Counted from the first letter of the stretch, positions 42,136 to 50,459 are shown. The stretch: DNA of 50,459 nucleotides from EX4484-217-1 sp964496035 (GCA_964496035.1 CAZBXI010000005.1:1-50459), one strand, 5' to 3'. Translations and numbers: made by a program. The notes: a model not told the origin generated them from the sequence alone.

Positions 42136-44152
42136 TAAAAAACCTAGCATAGTATTTGGCGTAGACATACTACCTTCAAGCTCGCCTCAATCGTCTAAAG
42201 AACCACACTATGCCCTAGTTATTTTAAAGAATGGAGAAGTTTGGGAAAAACACTCTGATGTAGCCTTAAGAAGAATAATCAGGTTAGCTTGGGAATACAA
42301 GCCCGAAATAATAAGTATTGACAACATCTTCGAGCTAGGCGCTAATGAAAGAAATGTAGTAAAAATAATAAGCATGCTACCTCCGGAAACATCGGTTGTT
42401 CAAGTTAACGTTAGCGAGGAAAAAATTTCAAAACTATGGGAAGTAGCTAAGCAAGCTAAACTAATTTCCGAGTACAGTAAGTTTCCTCCATTAAAAACAG
42501 CATATCTTGCAGCAATACTTGCATATAAGGGATATGGTTCAAAAGTTAAAGTCTACGAGGAGAAAACAAAAATAATCATAACTAAAGGTAGAAGCTTAAC
42601 CCAAGGAGGTATGAGCCAGTTAAGGTATAGAAGACATGTTAGAGGCTTAATTCTTCAAGCAGTAAGAAAAATAAAAGAAGCACTTGAAGAACATGGAATA
42701 GATTACGATCTTGTTGTTAGGAAAACTGAAAGCGGCTTTGACGGAGCAGTATTTACAGTTTATGCTCCTAGAACAAAACTCTACGGTATAGTTTCTCCTA
42801 TGAAAGGTCACGATATTAGAGTGATCATAAGACCTGTTTATAGGGGTAAAATAGAATTCGAACATGTAAAGCCAAGAATACTTACGAAAAAAAGACCGTT
42901 AATTGTAGGAATAGATCCGGGAATAATAACAGGGGTAGCTATTTTAGATATTGACGGTGAAGTACTAAGGGTCTTTAGTGGTAAAAACATTGATAGAGCA
43001 TCCATAGTCAAGGAGGTAGAAAAATACGGTAAACCACTCATCATAGCCTCGGATGTTTCCCCACCACCCGAAGCTCTAGAAAAACTAGCTTCAACACTAA
43101 GAGCAAAACTCTATACACCACAGCAATCTCTTAGCCAAAGTGAAAAAGAAGAGCTTGTAAAAACATATCTGGAAAACCTAGAAAGCCCTATAGAGGTTGA
43201 AGACACACACCAAAGAGACGCACTAGCAGCGGCAATAAATGCGTGGAAATCTTTCAGAACTAAACTCGAACAAATCGAGAACTATGTAAGTAAAATGGAG
43301 TTAGACGTAGATGTAGATAAAATAAAAGCTGATGTAATTAAGGGATTAAGCATAGCTCAAGCAGTTGAAAAGGAAATATTTAGGAAGCTAACTCTAGAGC
43401 TAAAAGCAAGAACAGAAGAGAGGAAGGTTGAAGAGAAGACTGTTAAGCAACCTAAGGTTAGTGAAACTCTCCTTAAAGAGATTAAGAAACTAGAGAAGGA
43501 AAGAGCGCAGCTGAAAGAGAGGCTTAGCGAAGCACGTAAGGAAATACTTGAACTCAAAAAGCAACTAGAATTATATCATAAACAGACAAACATACAGGTT
43601 AAAACTGTAAGGGAAATACAAGCGCTAAGTGAAGAAGTTAGGAGGCTAAGTGAAGAACTTAAAAATTATGAGAAAGAAAATTTAAGGCTTAAACAGGAAA
43701 TAGCCGATTTAAAGTCATTAATAATTACAATATCTAAACATAATTATAGATTAGCTATACCGGTAACAACATTAACATTAACATCATTATCTAAGGCTGA
43801 AAGAGAATATGGTCCTATAGAGAAGGACAGCATAATATACGTTATCAACCCCGTGTTTGTTCAAAAAGAAGCCTTATCTAAACTCGTAAAGGCAGAAGTA
43901 CTCTCAATAATAGCGCATAAACCTGAAGAAGAGTTTACCAGAAGTGTGGAAAACCAGGGAATACCCGTGCTGAAAATAGAAGATATTAAGGATCACATAA
44001 TACAGGTGTTTGATGACATAGTATTGTATAATAATACCTTAATTAAATGTGCTAGGGAAAAGAAAAAGGAGTTAAAAGAAGAACTTAGAGCAAGAAAAAC
44101 ATTAGAGCTTGAAGATTTGATAATGAAATATAGATTAGAAAGATGGGGTTAA
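42116..44152 (+). CDS. DUF460 protein with RuvC/RNase H-like domain and coiled coil
   Basis: 678 residues. The middle has IVGIDPGIITGVAILD, LIIASDVSPPPE and EDTHQRDALAAAINAW, the spacing of acidic residues in RuvC/YqgF-type RNase H folds. A coiled coil follows (about 440-540), then a C-terminal alpha/beta part. Known as conserved archaeal DUF460; role unproven. Coupling to Rio2 hints at rRNA or ribosome work. GTG at 42116; TTG at 42122 possible. Confidence 0.85.
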   Translation: MKLRKSSKKPSIVFGVDILPSSSPQSSKEPHYALVILKNGEVWEKHSDVALRRIIRLAWEYKPEIISIDNIFELGANERNVVKIISMLPPETSVVQVNVSEEKISKLWEVAKQAKLISEYSKFPPLKTAYLAAILAYKGYGSKVKVYEEKTKIIITKGRSLTQGGMSQLRYRRHVRGLILQAVRKIKEALEEHGIDYDLVVRKTESGFDGAVFTVYAPRTKLYGIVSPMKGHDIRVIIRPVYRGKIEFEHVKPRILTKKRPLIVGIDPGIITGVAILDIDGEVLRVFSGKNIDRASIVKEVEKYGKPLIIASDVSPPPEALEKLASTLRAKLYTPQQSLSQSEKEELVKTYLENLESPIEVEDTHQRDALAAAINAWKSFRTKLEQIENYVSKMELDVDVDKIKADVIKGLSIAQAVEKEIFRKLTLELKARTEERKVEEKTVKQPKVSETLLKEIKKLEKERAQLKERLSEARKEILELKKQLELYHKQTNIQVKTVREIQALSEEVRRLSEELKNYEKENLRLKQEIADLKSLIITISKHNYRLAIPVTTLTLTSLSKAEREYGPIEKDSIIYVINPVFVQKEALSKLVKAEVLSIIAHKPEEEFTRSVENQGIPVLKIEDIKDHIIQVFDDIVLYNNTLIKCAREKKKELKEELRARKTLELEDLIMKYRLERWG

Positions 44153-44942
44153 ATAGCCGTTTCCTGGGTTGAAGAATTCTTCATAAGAAAATCCCATCTC
44201 TTCCTTAAAAATATTAAATGCCTTATGGAGTAAAAGCGAAGAAGCGAAACATGTTGCCAGAGTTCTTAAAGTACATGGTGTAAATGAGGGTTCCAAAATT
44301 TTAGAAGTAGGATGCGGTAATGGGAGAATAGCTATTAACCTGGCGAAACTAGGCTATGAAGTAGTTGGTTTAGATATTTCCTCTGAACTCGTAAAGGATG
44401 CATATAGAAAAGCAAAATTTATGAAGGTGAAAGCAAAGTTTCTTGTTGGCGATGCTAGGAAAATAGATAGGATATTCGAGCCTAAGGAGTTTGATGCTGT
44501 AATATTTTACTGGACTACATTAATAGGGTACTATGATGAAGAAACGGATAAGCAAATACTTCTTGCTTGTAGAAGAGTAGTTAAAGATCATGGGGAACTT
44601 TTCATACTTAAACATGCGAGTAGAGAGATTGCTCTCGTAAAATACGAGACTATGCCTGATAAGAAATACTATACTGATTACGGTGGCTTTGTGGTTATCA
44701 AAGAACATAATTTTGACATACTACGTTCTAAAGTTCAAACTAAATGGGAATTTTATGTTAAGGAAGGCAAGAACCTCATATTTCAAGATGAGATCTCCTT
44801 TACTCTGCGGGTATACTCATTACATGAACTAATTAGTCTAGCTAAAAAGACCGGTTGGAAGTATGTTAAAGCCTATGGTGATTTAAGGGAGTACTCTATG
44901 CCATTTCGTGAAAGTTTAAATGTAGTTTTTGAAGCTACTTAG
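44153..44942 (+). pseudogene. Class I SAM methyltransferase, frameshifted and without a clear start
   Basis: 44187-44942 reads as a methyltransferase: SKILEVGCGNGRIAINLAKLGYEVVGLDIS is motif I and its partner strand, followed by VGDARKIDR and a normal C terminus. That frame has no ATG, GTG or TTG before 44421. The expected N terminus, VSWVEEFFIRKSHLFLKNIK, is encoded one frame away from 44159 and ends at TAA 44231-44233. So a +1 shift near 44228-44233 joins them, and even the N-terminal frame has no good start. A pseudogene, a sequencing error, or recoding. Its end overlaps the convergent MAT gene by 4 bases. Confidence 0.75.
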
Positions 44943-46153
44943 AAGACAAATGTTTCTTCTCTTAGTAGTATCTCGGTAAGTGCAGGCGCTTTATCTAGTT
45001 CCTCCTCTACTATACTATAGATTTCGCTTCTTATGTTTGAAGGTAGGGTTTCGAAGTCCCCTATAACTCTAATACTTGCAATCCAAGGATCTGTTATTGG
45101 TCTACCTATTTGGCTAAGTATTTCAACATAAACCTCCTTAATTCCATGCACTTTACCAGCTATTTTATCTGCTATTCTCTTAGCTAGCACATTGTAAATC
45201 TTGCCCACGTGGCTGACCGGGTTCTTACCTGCAGTCGCTTCTAAGGACATAGGTCTTGTTGGCGTTATTAGCCCATTTATTCTATTACCCCTACCTGTAG
45301 CTCCATCGTCTCCATGTTCCGCAGACGTTCCTGTAACGGTTAAGTAGACTATGCCTTTCTCGGGCCTGTCCGCAGTGTTAAGGTAAACTTTAACGTTAAA
45401 GTCCGGTACAAGTTTCGAAGCTAAATCATGTACTTCATTAATTACTTGCTCTTTAACTGATAAGTAATGGTCAAGATCAGGTATTAAATGGGATATCATT
45501 GCTGCTGCAATGGTTAACTCTATATCCTTACCTTTACGTAGCCCCATTACCTTAATGTCTTCTCCGACCTCAGGTATTTTCTTCTTAAACTCTTTAGAAT
45601 TCAAATGTTTTTCAATGTTTAAAACAAGGTTTTCTAGTGGAGTTAGGGGGGCAAAAGCTACACCTATTGAAGTATCGTTTGCAAGAGGGACTTTCTTTCC
45701 AAGCTCAAATATTTTCACTAAATCTACCGAGCCTTTACCAATTCTGTAGTCAACAATAACGTGTTTCTCAGGATCTAGGAACCTAAAATTCTTTTCAATC
45801 CATCCCTTAACAGCTTCAACAACTATTCTGCCTACAGGTATGGGCTCTATACTACCCTTCTTAATGACTTCTGTTGTTGCTCTACCAGAAACTATTATGT
45901 ATATGGGATGTAGTAGTTCTCCTCCCCCGAAAACGGGGTTAGCTTGACCTCCTACGAGAAGTGTTTTATCTAGGTTGTGATGTAAGATAATGCCGAATCT
46001 ATCAAGGTAGTATTTTGAAAGTTTACGGCTGGATTCCTCGGAAGAAGCATCAGCAATATAGTCAGGATGGCCTAAGCCTTTTCTCTCAACAAATTCGATA
46101 GCTAGCTCTGAAGCTGCTTTCCTTCTCTCATACTCTACGAAAATATTTTTCAT
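44939..46153 (-). CDS. mat: Archaeal S-adenosylmethionine synthetase
   Basis: Makes SAM from methionine and ATP, 404 residues, the archaeal family unrelated in length to bacterial MetK. Seen: VERKGLGHPDYIADASSEE, NLDKTLLVGGQANPVFGGGE, GTSAEHGDDGATGRGNR and PMSLEATAGKNPVSHVGKIYN. ATG at 46153 with GGGG 6 bases upstream and a TATA-like TTTTTTATAA near 46184-46194. Two inverted repeats sit just upstream of that box. Confidence 0.96.
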   Translation of the reverse strand: MKNIFVEYERRKAASELAIEFVERKGLGHPDYIADASSEESSRKLSKYYLDRFGIILHHNLDKTLLVGGQANPVFGGGELLHPIYIIVSGRATTEVIKKGSIEPIPVGRIVVEAVKGWIEKNFRFLDPEKHVIVDYRIGKGSVDLVKIFELGKKVPLANDTSIGVAFAPLTPLENLVLNIEKHLNSKEFKKKIPEVGEDIKVMGLRKGKDIELTIAAAMISHLIPDLDHYLSVKEQVINEVHDLASKLVPDFNVKVYLNTADRPEKGIVYLTVTGTSAEHGDDGATGRGNRINGLITPTRPMSLEATAGKNPVSHVGKIYNVLAKRIADKIAGKVHGIKEVYVEILSQIGRPITDPWIASIRVIGDFETLPSNIRSEIYSIVEEELDKAPALTEILLREETFVF

Positions 46154-46204
46154 TCTAAACCCCGCATTAATGTAAATTCCAGCGTTATAAAAAACTTTAG
46201 TACA

Positions 46205-46236
46205 ACTTCTAAATAGAAGTATTACTGACAGTAATA
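46205..46236 (-). promoter_or_regulatory. Two adjoining perfect inverted repeats upstream of the SAM synthetase promoter
   Basis: ACTTCTA-AA-TAGAAGT (46205-46220) runs straight into TATTACTG-A-CAGTAATA (46220-46236). They lie 10-40 bases upstream of the TATA-like box for the MAT gene. The second shares TATTAC...GTAATA half-sites with the repeat upstream of nrdD (1770-1789). Placement suits a regulator of SAM supply. Confidence 0.45.
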
Positions 46237-46279
46237 TTTAGCAAGGTGGTTTCCTATGTGGAAAACGGTGCCGGATATA

Positions 46280-46525
46280 TTACTCAGGCTTATAGTCAGT
46301 ACTTATAAATAGGATATTGCTTCCTCTCACGAGAACCTTACCATATTTAGCTATTGGCTGTAGCGAACCTTCTCTTACTTCAACACAGTCGCTTAACAAT
46401 AAATTCATAGTGTTATCGCATTGTTCAAGTCTTCCAACGTATTCGGAACCATCTTTTAACCTTACTAGTATCGTGTTGTTAATGGCGTTTCTTAGGTATT
46501 TTAGTGGACTATCGAGCGCTTTCAT
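46280..46525 (-). CDS. Sm-like archaeal protein (SmAP/Lsm)
   Basis: 81 residues. Sm1 motif NNTILVRLKDGSEYVGRLEQCDNTMNLLLSD and Sm2 region YGKVLVRGSNILFIS. Forms a heptameric RNA-binding ring. I place the start at ATG 46525 because AGGAGGT lies 5 bases upstream of it; a longer frame from 46582 exists but lacks a site. A TTTCC/GGAAA hairpin follows the gene. Confidence 0.92.
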   Translation of the reverse strand: MKALDSPLKYLRNAINNTILVRLKDGSEYVGRLEQCDNTMNLLLSDCVEVREGSLQPIAKYGKVLVRGSNILFISTDYKPE

Positions 46526-46604
46526 TCTAAACCTCCTAAAGAACGATCCCGTAAAGTTTCTAGTATCTACTTGAAAATCCAATTTAATCGAGATATTTAA
46601 AAGT

Positions 46605-47129
46605 TTAGGTGTTAAGTTTATTGTTTAATTTAAGGAGAAATATTGTGTCTTTTACATGGCTATTCTCTAATATTTCTCCTTGTAATCTCACGTTTACATT
46701 TACATTTCTCGGTATAGAAATAACCAGAAGACCATGGTCTTTAATAACCCTAATGAGTTCTCGACATGTTATGTTGGGTTCAGGCATGTTCTGGAGAAGA
46801 GTAAAAGCGAATATTGCGTCGAAAACCTTATCACGGAAAGGTAGGAAATCGGCATCGGCTCTAATGAGTTCCGCAGGTATAATTTCCCTGGATACTTTGT
46901 CTTTAGCCTTCCATAACATACCATCGCTTAGGTCTACGCCAACGTATAATTTCAGTTTTCTAAACGCTTTCTTACTTAAAAATCTATATAGTAAAGCTGT
47001 GCCACAGCCAACATCTAGAACAATACCTTTTAAGTATTTAATCCTTATGAAAGCTAACTTGTACTTGCTTTTCTGCTCTTCGCCATATAGTTCATCATAG
47101 TTTCTAGAGGTTATATTATACTTTCTCAT
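46605..47129 (-). CDS. Class I SAM-dependent methyltransferase
   Basis: 174 residues from ATG 47129, which is preceded by AGGAGGT one base away; a start at 47216 inside nucS is possible but less likely. Motif I GIVLDVGCGTALLYRF, then VGVDLSDGML, IRADADFLPFRDKVFDAIFAF and CRELIRVIKDHGLLVIS are the UbiE/type 11 pattern. Substrate unknown. Starts 22 bases after the nucS stop, so the two are likely co-transcribed. Confidence 0.85.
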   Translation of the reverse strand: MRKYNITSRNYDELYGEEQKSKYKLAFIRIKYLKGIVLDVGCGTALLYRFLSKKAFRKLKLYVGVDLSDGMLWKAKDKVSREIIPAELIRADADFLPFRDKVFDAIFAFTLLQNMPEPNITCRELIRVIKDHGLLVISIPRNVNVNVRLQGEILENSHVKDTIFLLKLNNKLNT

Positions 47130-47151
47130 AACCTCCTTTTTGTAGCGAAAA

Positions 47152-47943
47152 CTATCTGAAGTAGTCAAACAAGCTTCTCTTCTCTGTTTTACTAACATAT
47201 TTCGATAAAGCCTCAATATTTATTTGTTTAAACTCCAATTTCTCCTTCAGTAGTAACTCCTGTGCTTTCTTAGTTATGGATGGAGCAGCTATTATTCCTC
47301 TAATTTTCTCCGTTCGCATATGGCCTTTCAGCGAATTTATGTATTTTTTCAATTGCCTTACAGCATCAACTCTTGCAGTTAACCTTTTAATTTCCACAAC
47401 AACTACGTTACCTTTTTCATCTCTTAAATAGAGGTCGATGAATCCTGGTTCAACTTTCTTTTCAACATCTATTGTTGTAAATTTTTCACCTAAAATTTCA
47501 GGATTAGCTGCAAGAATATCTCTAATTTCTTTTTCAGAAATGTGCATGTAAAAGGCTCCGGAATCGTAAAGTTCAGCTTCGACAATGAGGAATATGTTGT
47601 TTAGTTTTATAGTAACTATTTCTCTAGGTCTCGTCCTTAAAGCTTTCATAACTAAAACTTCTTCCTCACTATCGTAACTCACATCAATATATGATGTTTC
47701 CGGCTGCCAATTTACAGGTGAATGGCCTACAGGTCTATGAATTAGAAGAGCACCATCCGACTTAATTATTATTAATCTTTCGCCAAATTCTAAATGAGAT
47801 GAGGATCTTCCAAAGTAATCTACACTACAATTTGCTAGAATGTAAATGTTCTTCCTTTTAGAAAGAGCATTCTTTACTATTTTCTTAGCCTCTTCTAGAC
47901 TTGGTTCTTCATGAACAACAACCTTAGTCACAGCTACCCACAA
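47152..47943 (-). CDS. nucS: Endonuclease EndoMS/NucS
   Basis: Cuts mismatched DNA to start repair in organisms without MutS/MutL, 263 residues. N-terminal dimerisation domain (1-125) and C-terminal nuclease with D170 (GFIDLYL) and E184-x-K186 (VVVEIKR). It ends K255-RSLFDYF-R, a PCNA-binding (PIP-like) tail. TTG at 47943 is nearly leaderless behind an AATATTTA box. Confidence 0.93.
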   Translation of the reverse strand: MWVAVTKVVVHEEPSLEEAKKIVKNALSKRKNIYILANCSVDYFGRSSSHLEFGERLIIIKSDGALLIHRPVGHSPVNWQPETSYIDVSYDSEEEVLVMKALRTRPREIVTIKLNNIFLIVEAELYDSGAFYMHISEKEIRDILAANPEILGEKFTTIDVEKKVEPGFIDLYLRDEKGNVVVVEIKRLTARVDAVRQLKKYINSLKGHMRTEKIRGIIAAPSITKKAQELLLKEKLEFKQINIEALSKYVSKTEKRSLFDYFR

Positions 47944-48015
47944 TCGAAATATAGTCTCAATGTTACCTAAATATTCTACTCAAGACTACGTCTTTACGGT
48001 AAGGAAACATGAAAG

Positions 48016-48034
48016 AATTAGGTACTACCGAAAT
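48016..48034 (+). promoter_or_regulatory. Imperfect copy of the 19-bp metal-regulator operator
   Basis: AATTAGGTA-C-TACCGAAAT, two mismatches from the perfect palindrome at 48510-48528. It abuts a TATA-like ATATTTTAAG (about 48032-48041) in front of the DtxR-type gene. Suggests autoregulation. Confidence 0.6.
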
Positions 48035-48078
48035 ATTTTAAGCTAATACCTGAGAATAATTCTTAGAGGAAGTAAACA

Positions 48079-48486
48079 ATGGGTGTTAAAATTACTAGAG
48101 GCGAACGGAAATACTTAACATACCTTTACGAAGTAGAAGCTTATGGTGAAAAAAGAGTAGGTACAATACAAATAGCTAGAGCATTAAACGTAGCCCCACC
48201 AACAGTTGTTGAAGCATTAGAGAAACTTCATAACAAGGGCTTAGTAGATTTTGTTAAAAGAAGAGGTGTAAAGCTCACTGATAGTGGTATAGAAACTGTT
48301 AGGAAAATCTTAAGAAAACATAGGATTCTTGAAATCCTTTTCTTTAGCTCAACAAGACTGCCCTTAGACGAAATATGTCAATGTATTGAGAAAATAGATG
48401 TTGAAATTGATGATAAATTGATAGATGAAATATATGTAAACCTTGGCATGCCCAAATGTTGTCCTCACGGAAAAGAGATACCCTAA
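48079..48486 (+). CDS. DtxR/MntR-family metal-dependent repressor
   Basis: 135 residues. N-terminal winged helix (YLTYLYEVEAYGEKRVGTIQIARALNVAPPTVVEALEKLHNKGLVDFVKRRGVKLTDSG), then the metal-binding dimerisation helix with H-R-I-L-E and the tail MPKCCPHGKEIP, akin to the CPHG motif of this family. No SH3 domain, so short form. Controls divalent metal uptake. ATG at 48079, followed by the metal ABC transporter genes. Confidence 0.9.
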   Translation: MGVKITRGERKYLTYLYEVEAYGEKRVGTIQIARALNVAPPTVVEALEKLHNKGLVDFVKRRGVKLTDSGIETVRKILRKHRILEILFFSSTRLPLDEICQCIEKIDVEIDDKLIDEIYVNLGMPKCCPHGKEIP

Positions 48487-48509
48487 AATAGGGTTCTAGC
48501 TCAAAATAG

Positions 48510-48528
48510 AATTAGGTACTACCTAATT
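48510..48528 (+). promoter_or_regulatory. 19-bp perfect palindromic operator of the metal transporter operon
   Basis: AATTAGGTA-C-TACCTAATT, exact on both arms. It lies at the expected transcription start, 28 bases after a TATA-like CTAAAATAG (48483-48491), so bound repressor would block initiation. The half-site also occurs before the regulator gene. Confidence 0.7.
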
Positions 48529-48539
48529 CGGTGTACAGT

Positions 48540-49571
48540 ATGTTCAAGTCTACACTTACGCTGATCCTAGTTTTAGTTTTACTAGTTATGTTATCTTTGA
48601 CAGGTATTTTAGAAGCACAGGAACATAAAGTAGTGGTAATGGTTTCTATTGATTCATTAGCAGCTATAATTAGGGATTTATCCCTAGATAACGTTGAAAT
48701 AGTAACTCTAATTCCTGAAGGAGCAGAACCCCATAGTTACCAAGTTTCTCCTGAAACATTAGAAGAAGCAAGGAAAGCTGATCTCTTTGTTTTTACTGGC
48801 CACTTAGTTTTCGAGAAAAAACTTGCTAGCTTACTCCCGGAGATACCAGTACTTCAAATAGATGAGGAAAATTATTTTGGAAAATATAAGTTAGAAACCC
48901 TGGAATTACCTGATGGTAGGAGAAATCTACATGCTTACTGGCTATACCCGGATAATGCGCTGGCCATAGCTAAAGCTGTCGTAGACAAGCTTATAGAAAT
49001 AGATCCCGTAAATGCTGAAAAATACCTTAAGAAATTAGAAGAATTCAAAGACAAAGTAAGGAGGATTAAACAATACATTACGAAAATTGCTGAATTTTAT
49101 GGCGTAAAGAACATGAGCGTAATAATAACTTTTCCAGGAGAACAGTATGTAGCATACACTATGGGGTTTACAATTGCCGGTATGCTTAGTAAGGGCGAGG
49201 GAGTTTTTGCCAGCGGGGCTGAATTATCTGAGATAAAAAGCAAGCTTGAAAAAGGCTATGCAAAAATAATTATGGCTTCCGATGTTTCTAGAATGCTCAA
49301 TGTAGGTAAGTTTATAGAGGATTTATCGCGGGAAACAAAAACACCAATAGCATATGTTAGGCTAATAGGTTCTAAGGATCTTACATATTCTGATTTACTC
49401 ATGTACAATATAGGTGTTATTATTGGGGCTTTTTCAAGCACCACTATGGGTAAGTCTGCTGTACAGAGTAGAACAATATTACCTACAGCAATATATGCTC
49501 TAATAGCCTCATTAGTTATTGTGATTGCTGTTGAAAGCTATTTACTGTACGTTAGAAGCAAGTATAGGTGA
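48540..49571 (+). CDS. znuA: Metal (Zn/Mn) ABC transporter substrate-binding protein
   Basis: 343 residues from ATG 48540 (GGTG 6 bases upstream; a GTG at 48531 is also open). Signal/anchor segment at about 4-24, cluster A-I binding fold with IPEGAEPHSYQVSPETL, ADLFVFTGH and LHAYWLYPDN, and a C-terminal membrane anchor (about 313-335), so it stays tethered outside the cell. The metal is not decided; His of EPHSY and LHAYW fit Zn/Mn binding. Confidence 0.9.
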   Translation: MFKSTLTLILVLVLLVMLSLTGILEAQEHKVVVMVSIDSLAAIIRDLSLDNVEIVTLIPEGAEPHSYQVSPETLEEARKADLFVFTGHLVFEKKLASLLPEIPVLQIDEENYFGKYKLETLELPDGRRNLHAYWLYPDNALAIAKAVVDKLIEIDPVNAEKYLKKLEEFKDKVRRIKQYITKIAEFYGVKNMSVIITFPGEQYVAYTMGFTIAGMLSKGEGVFASGAELSEIKSKLEKGYAKIIMASDVSRMLNVGKFIEDLSRETKTPIAYVRLIGSKDLTYSDLLMYNIGVIIGAFSSTTMGKSAVQSRTILPTAIYALIASLVIVIAVESYLLYVRSKYR

Positions 49572-49579
49572 TTTAAGCT

Positions 49580-50365
49580 GTGATAAAGTATGCTGTTGAA
49601 GTAGAAAATTTAACAGTTACATATAATAGTGTTGTTGCTCTTGAAGATGTAAATTTAAGGTTATACGATGGAGAATTTTTAGCAGTTATGGGGCCTAACG
49701 GTGCAGGTAAAACTACTCTCCTAAGAGCTATTTTAGGTATGGTAAAGCCGGTTAAAGGTAGAATTAAAGTCTATGATTATGATGTATTTGTTGAGGAAGA
49801 GAAAGTTAAACATCTAATAGGCTATGTTCCTCAAAAAGTTACTCTCTCAAAAGCCGTTAGACTTACCGTTGGAGAAGTTGTTCTTATGGGTGTTTTGGCT
49901 AGGAAAATTCCTCCAAGAATACCTTCAGACAAGGACATCGGCGCCGCTATGGAGGCTCTTAAAATAGTTGGTCTTGAAGAGTTCTGGGATAGAGATTTCC
50001 TTGAACTTTCTGGAGGACAGCAGAGAAGAGTTCTTATTGCAAGAGCTCTTGTTAGTAAGCCTAAGCTCCTCCTTCTAGATGAACCTTTAACAGGAATTGA
50101 TGTTAGAAGCCAAGCTGAAATCGCAGCATTTCTTCACGAACTAAATAGGAAACATGGGGTAAGTGTTCTAATGGTTACTCATGATATTAATCCCGTAGCT
50201 GAGTATGTTGATAGAGTAGCTCTCTTATTCAGGAAAATACATGCTATAGGTAAACCTGAAGAGGTTCTGAGAGAAGATATTCTTTCAAAAGTTTATGGAG
50301 GTAGAATTAGGGTCTTCTCATATGGTAGGGTATGTTTTGCAATAATAGGTGACGTCCATAGGTGA
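49580..50365 (+). CDS. znuC: Metal ABC transporter ATP-binding protein
   Basis: 261 residues. Walker A GPNGAGKTTLL near 37, Q-loop YVPQKVTLSKAVRLT, signature LSGGQQRRVLIARAL, Walker B LLLLDEPLTGID and switch MVTHD. Powers the permease that follows. GTG at 49580, 8 bases after the binding-protein gene. Confidence 0.95.
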   Translation: MIKYAVEVENLTVTYNSVVALEDVNLRLYDGEFLAVMGPNGAGKTTLLRAILGMVKPVKGRIKVYDYDVFVEEEKVKHLIGYVPQKVTLSKAVRLTVGEVVLMGVLARKIPPRIPSDKDIGAAMEALKIVGLEEFWDRDFLELSGGQQRRVLIARALVSKPKLLLLDEPLTGIDVRSQAEIAAFLHELNRKHGVSVLMVTHDINPVAEYVDRVALLFRKIHAIGKPEEVLREDILSKVYGGRIRVFSYGRVCFAIIGDVHR

Positions 50366-50369
50366 TGGC

Positions 50370-50459
50370 ATGGTTTTCGCAATCGAGTTATCATTCACGG
50401 TAAGAGCGCTTATAGGCATAATAATAGCCTCCTTCGTATCAGCAGCTATAGGCCACATA
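50370..50459 (+). CDS. znuB: Metal ABC transporter permease, N-terminal fragment
   Basis: First 30 residues (MVFAIELSFTVRALIGIIIA then SFVSAAIGHI), typical of the ABC-3 permease first membrane helix; the frame leaves the window. ATG 50370 with GGTGAT just upstream, 4 bases after the ATPase stop. Confidence 0.8.
   Translation, partial: MVFAIELSFTVRALIGIIIASFVSAAIGHI

Noticed and set aside
46526..46582. 19-residue N-terminal extension of the SmAP
   Set aside because: A strong AGGAGGT site directly precedes the internal ATG at 46525, and Sm proteins begin at that point.
47963..47975. 13-mer TTACCTAAATATT shared with 38303-38315
   Set aside because: Both are AT-rich promoter sequence around TATA boxes and the symmetry is not kept at 47963, so a common regulator is not supported.
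1..50459. CRISPR arrays, insertion sequences, integrase/att sites
   Set aside because: No regularly spaced repeats, transposase or integrase motifs were found on reading either strand.

Overview
The window reads as a segment of a hyperthermophilic, anaerobic crenarchaeal (Thermoproteota) chromosome. It is AT-rich, uses ATG, GTG and TTG starts freely, and encodes a group II chaperonin (thermosome), archaeal RNA polymerase subunit Rpo6/RpoK, an archaeal-type S-adenosylmethionine synthetase, Rio2, DUF460, a TIP49/RuvB-like ATPase, EndoMS/NucS, an SmAP, and the complete Cdv (ESCRT-like) division set CdvA-CdvB-CdvC with a second ESCRT-III protein. Two proteins carry a Cren7-like chromatin core. 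Many genes overlap by 1-20 bases or converge with overlapping ends. I cannot name the genus. I see no tRNA, rRNA, CRISPR array or insertion sequence.

Layout. 1-1555 (minus): an anaerobic ribonucleotide reductase interrupted by an intein that runs off the left edge. 1904-8198: a PLP aminotransferase, two small membrane proteins, a duplicated PhoU/TrkA-C protein, an AIR-synthase-like protein and a membrane-anchored transglutaminase-like pair. 8384-10479: a zinc-finger protein with a PCNA-binding-like tail, a thioredoxin fold without its cysteines, and an Ncs6/TtuA-like protein without its ATP-binding loop. 10625-15231: thermosome, RpoK, topoisomerase IA, signal peptidase. 15330-18248: membrane proteins, a zinc/Cren7-like protein, and an MscS plus TrkA-type RCK pair. 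18313-23669: enolase, a candidate sRNA, the divergent ESCRT-III/CdvA-CdvB-CdvC division locus and a 50-residue zinc-Cren7 protein. 23995-29958: PAC2 protein, Hsp20, a DRG-like GTPase, RNase HII and a four-gene minus-strand cluster ending in a small membrane protein. 30049-38033: phosphohexomutase, Trm112-like protein, DUF2153, a PP2A-type phosphatase, an unknown membrane pair, a box C/D sRNA, TIP49, and an Nramp-like transporter. 38246-44942: a well-formed box C/D sRNA, hexulose-phosphate synthase, CTP synthase, an ArsR-like regulator, Rio2, DUF460 and a frameshifted methyltransferase. 44939-50459: MAT, SmAP, methyltransferase, NucS, and a DtxR-type regulator followed by a metal ABC transporter that runs off the right edge.

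Main points of interest: the NrdD intein; a zinc knuckle fused to a Cren7 DNA-binding core, present twice; at least two box C/D sRNAs not covered by any gene; long perfect palindromes centred on stop codons; a shared 19-bp operator in front of the DtxR regulator and the metal transporter; and a cluster of enzyme-like proteins that have lost their catalytic motifs.
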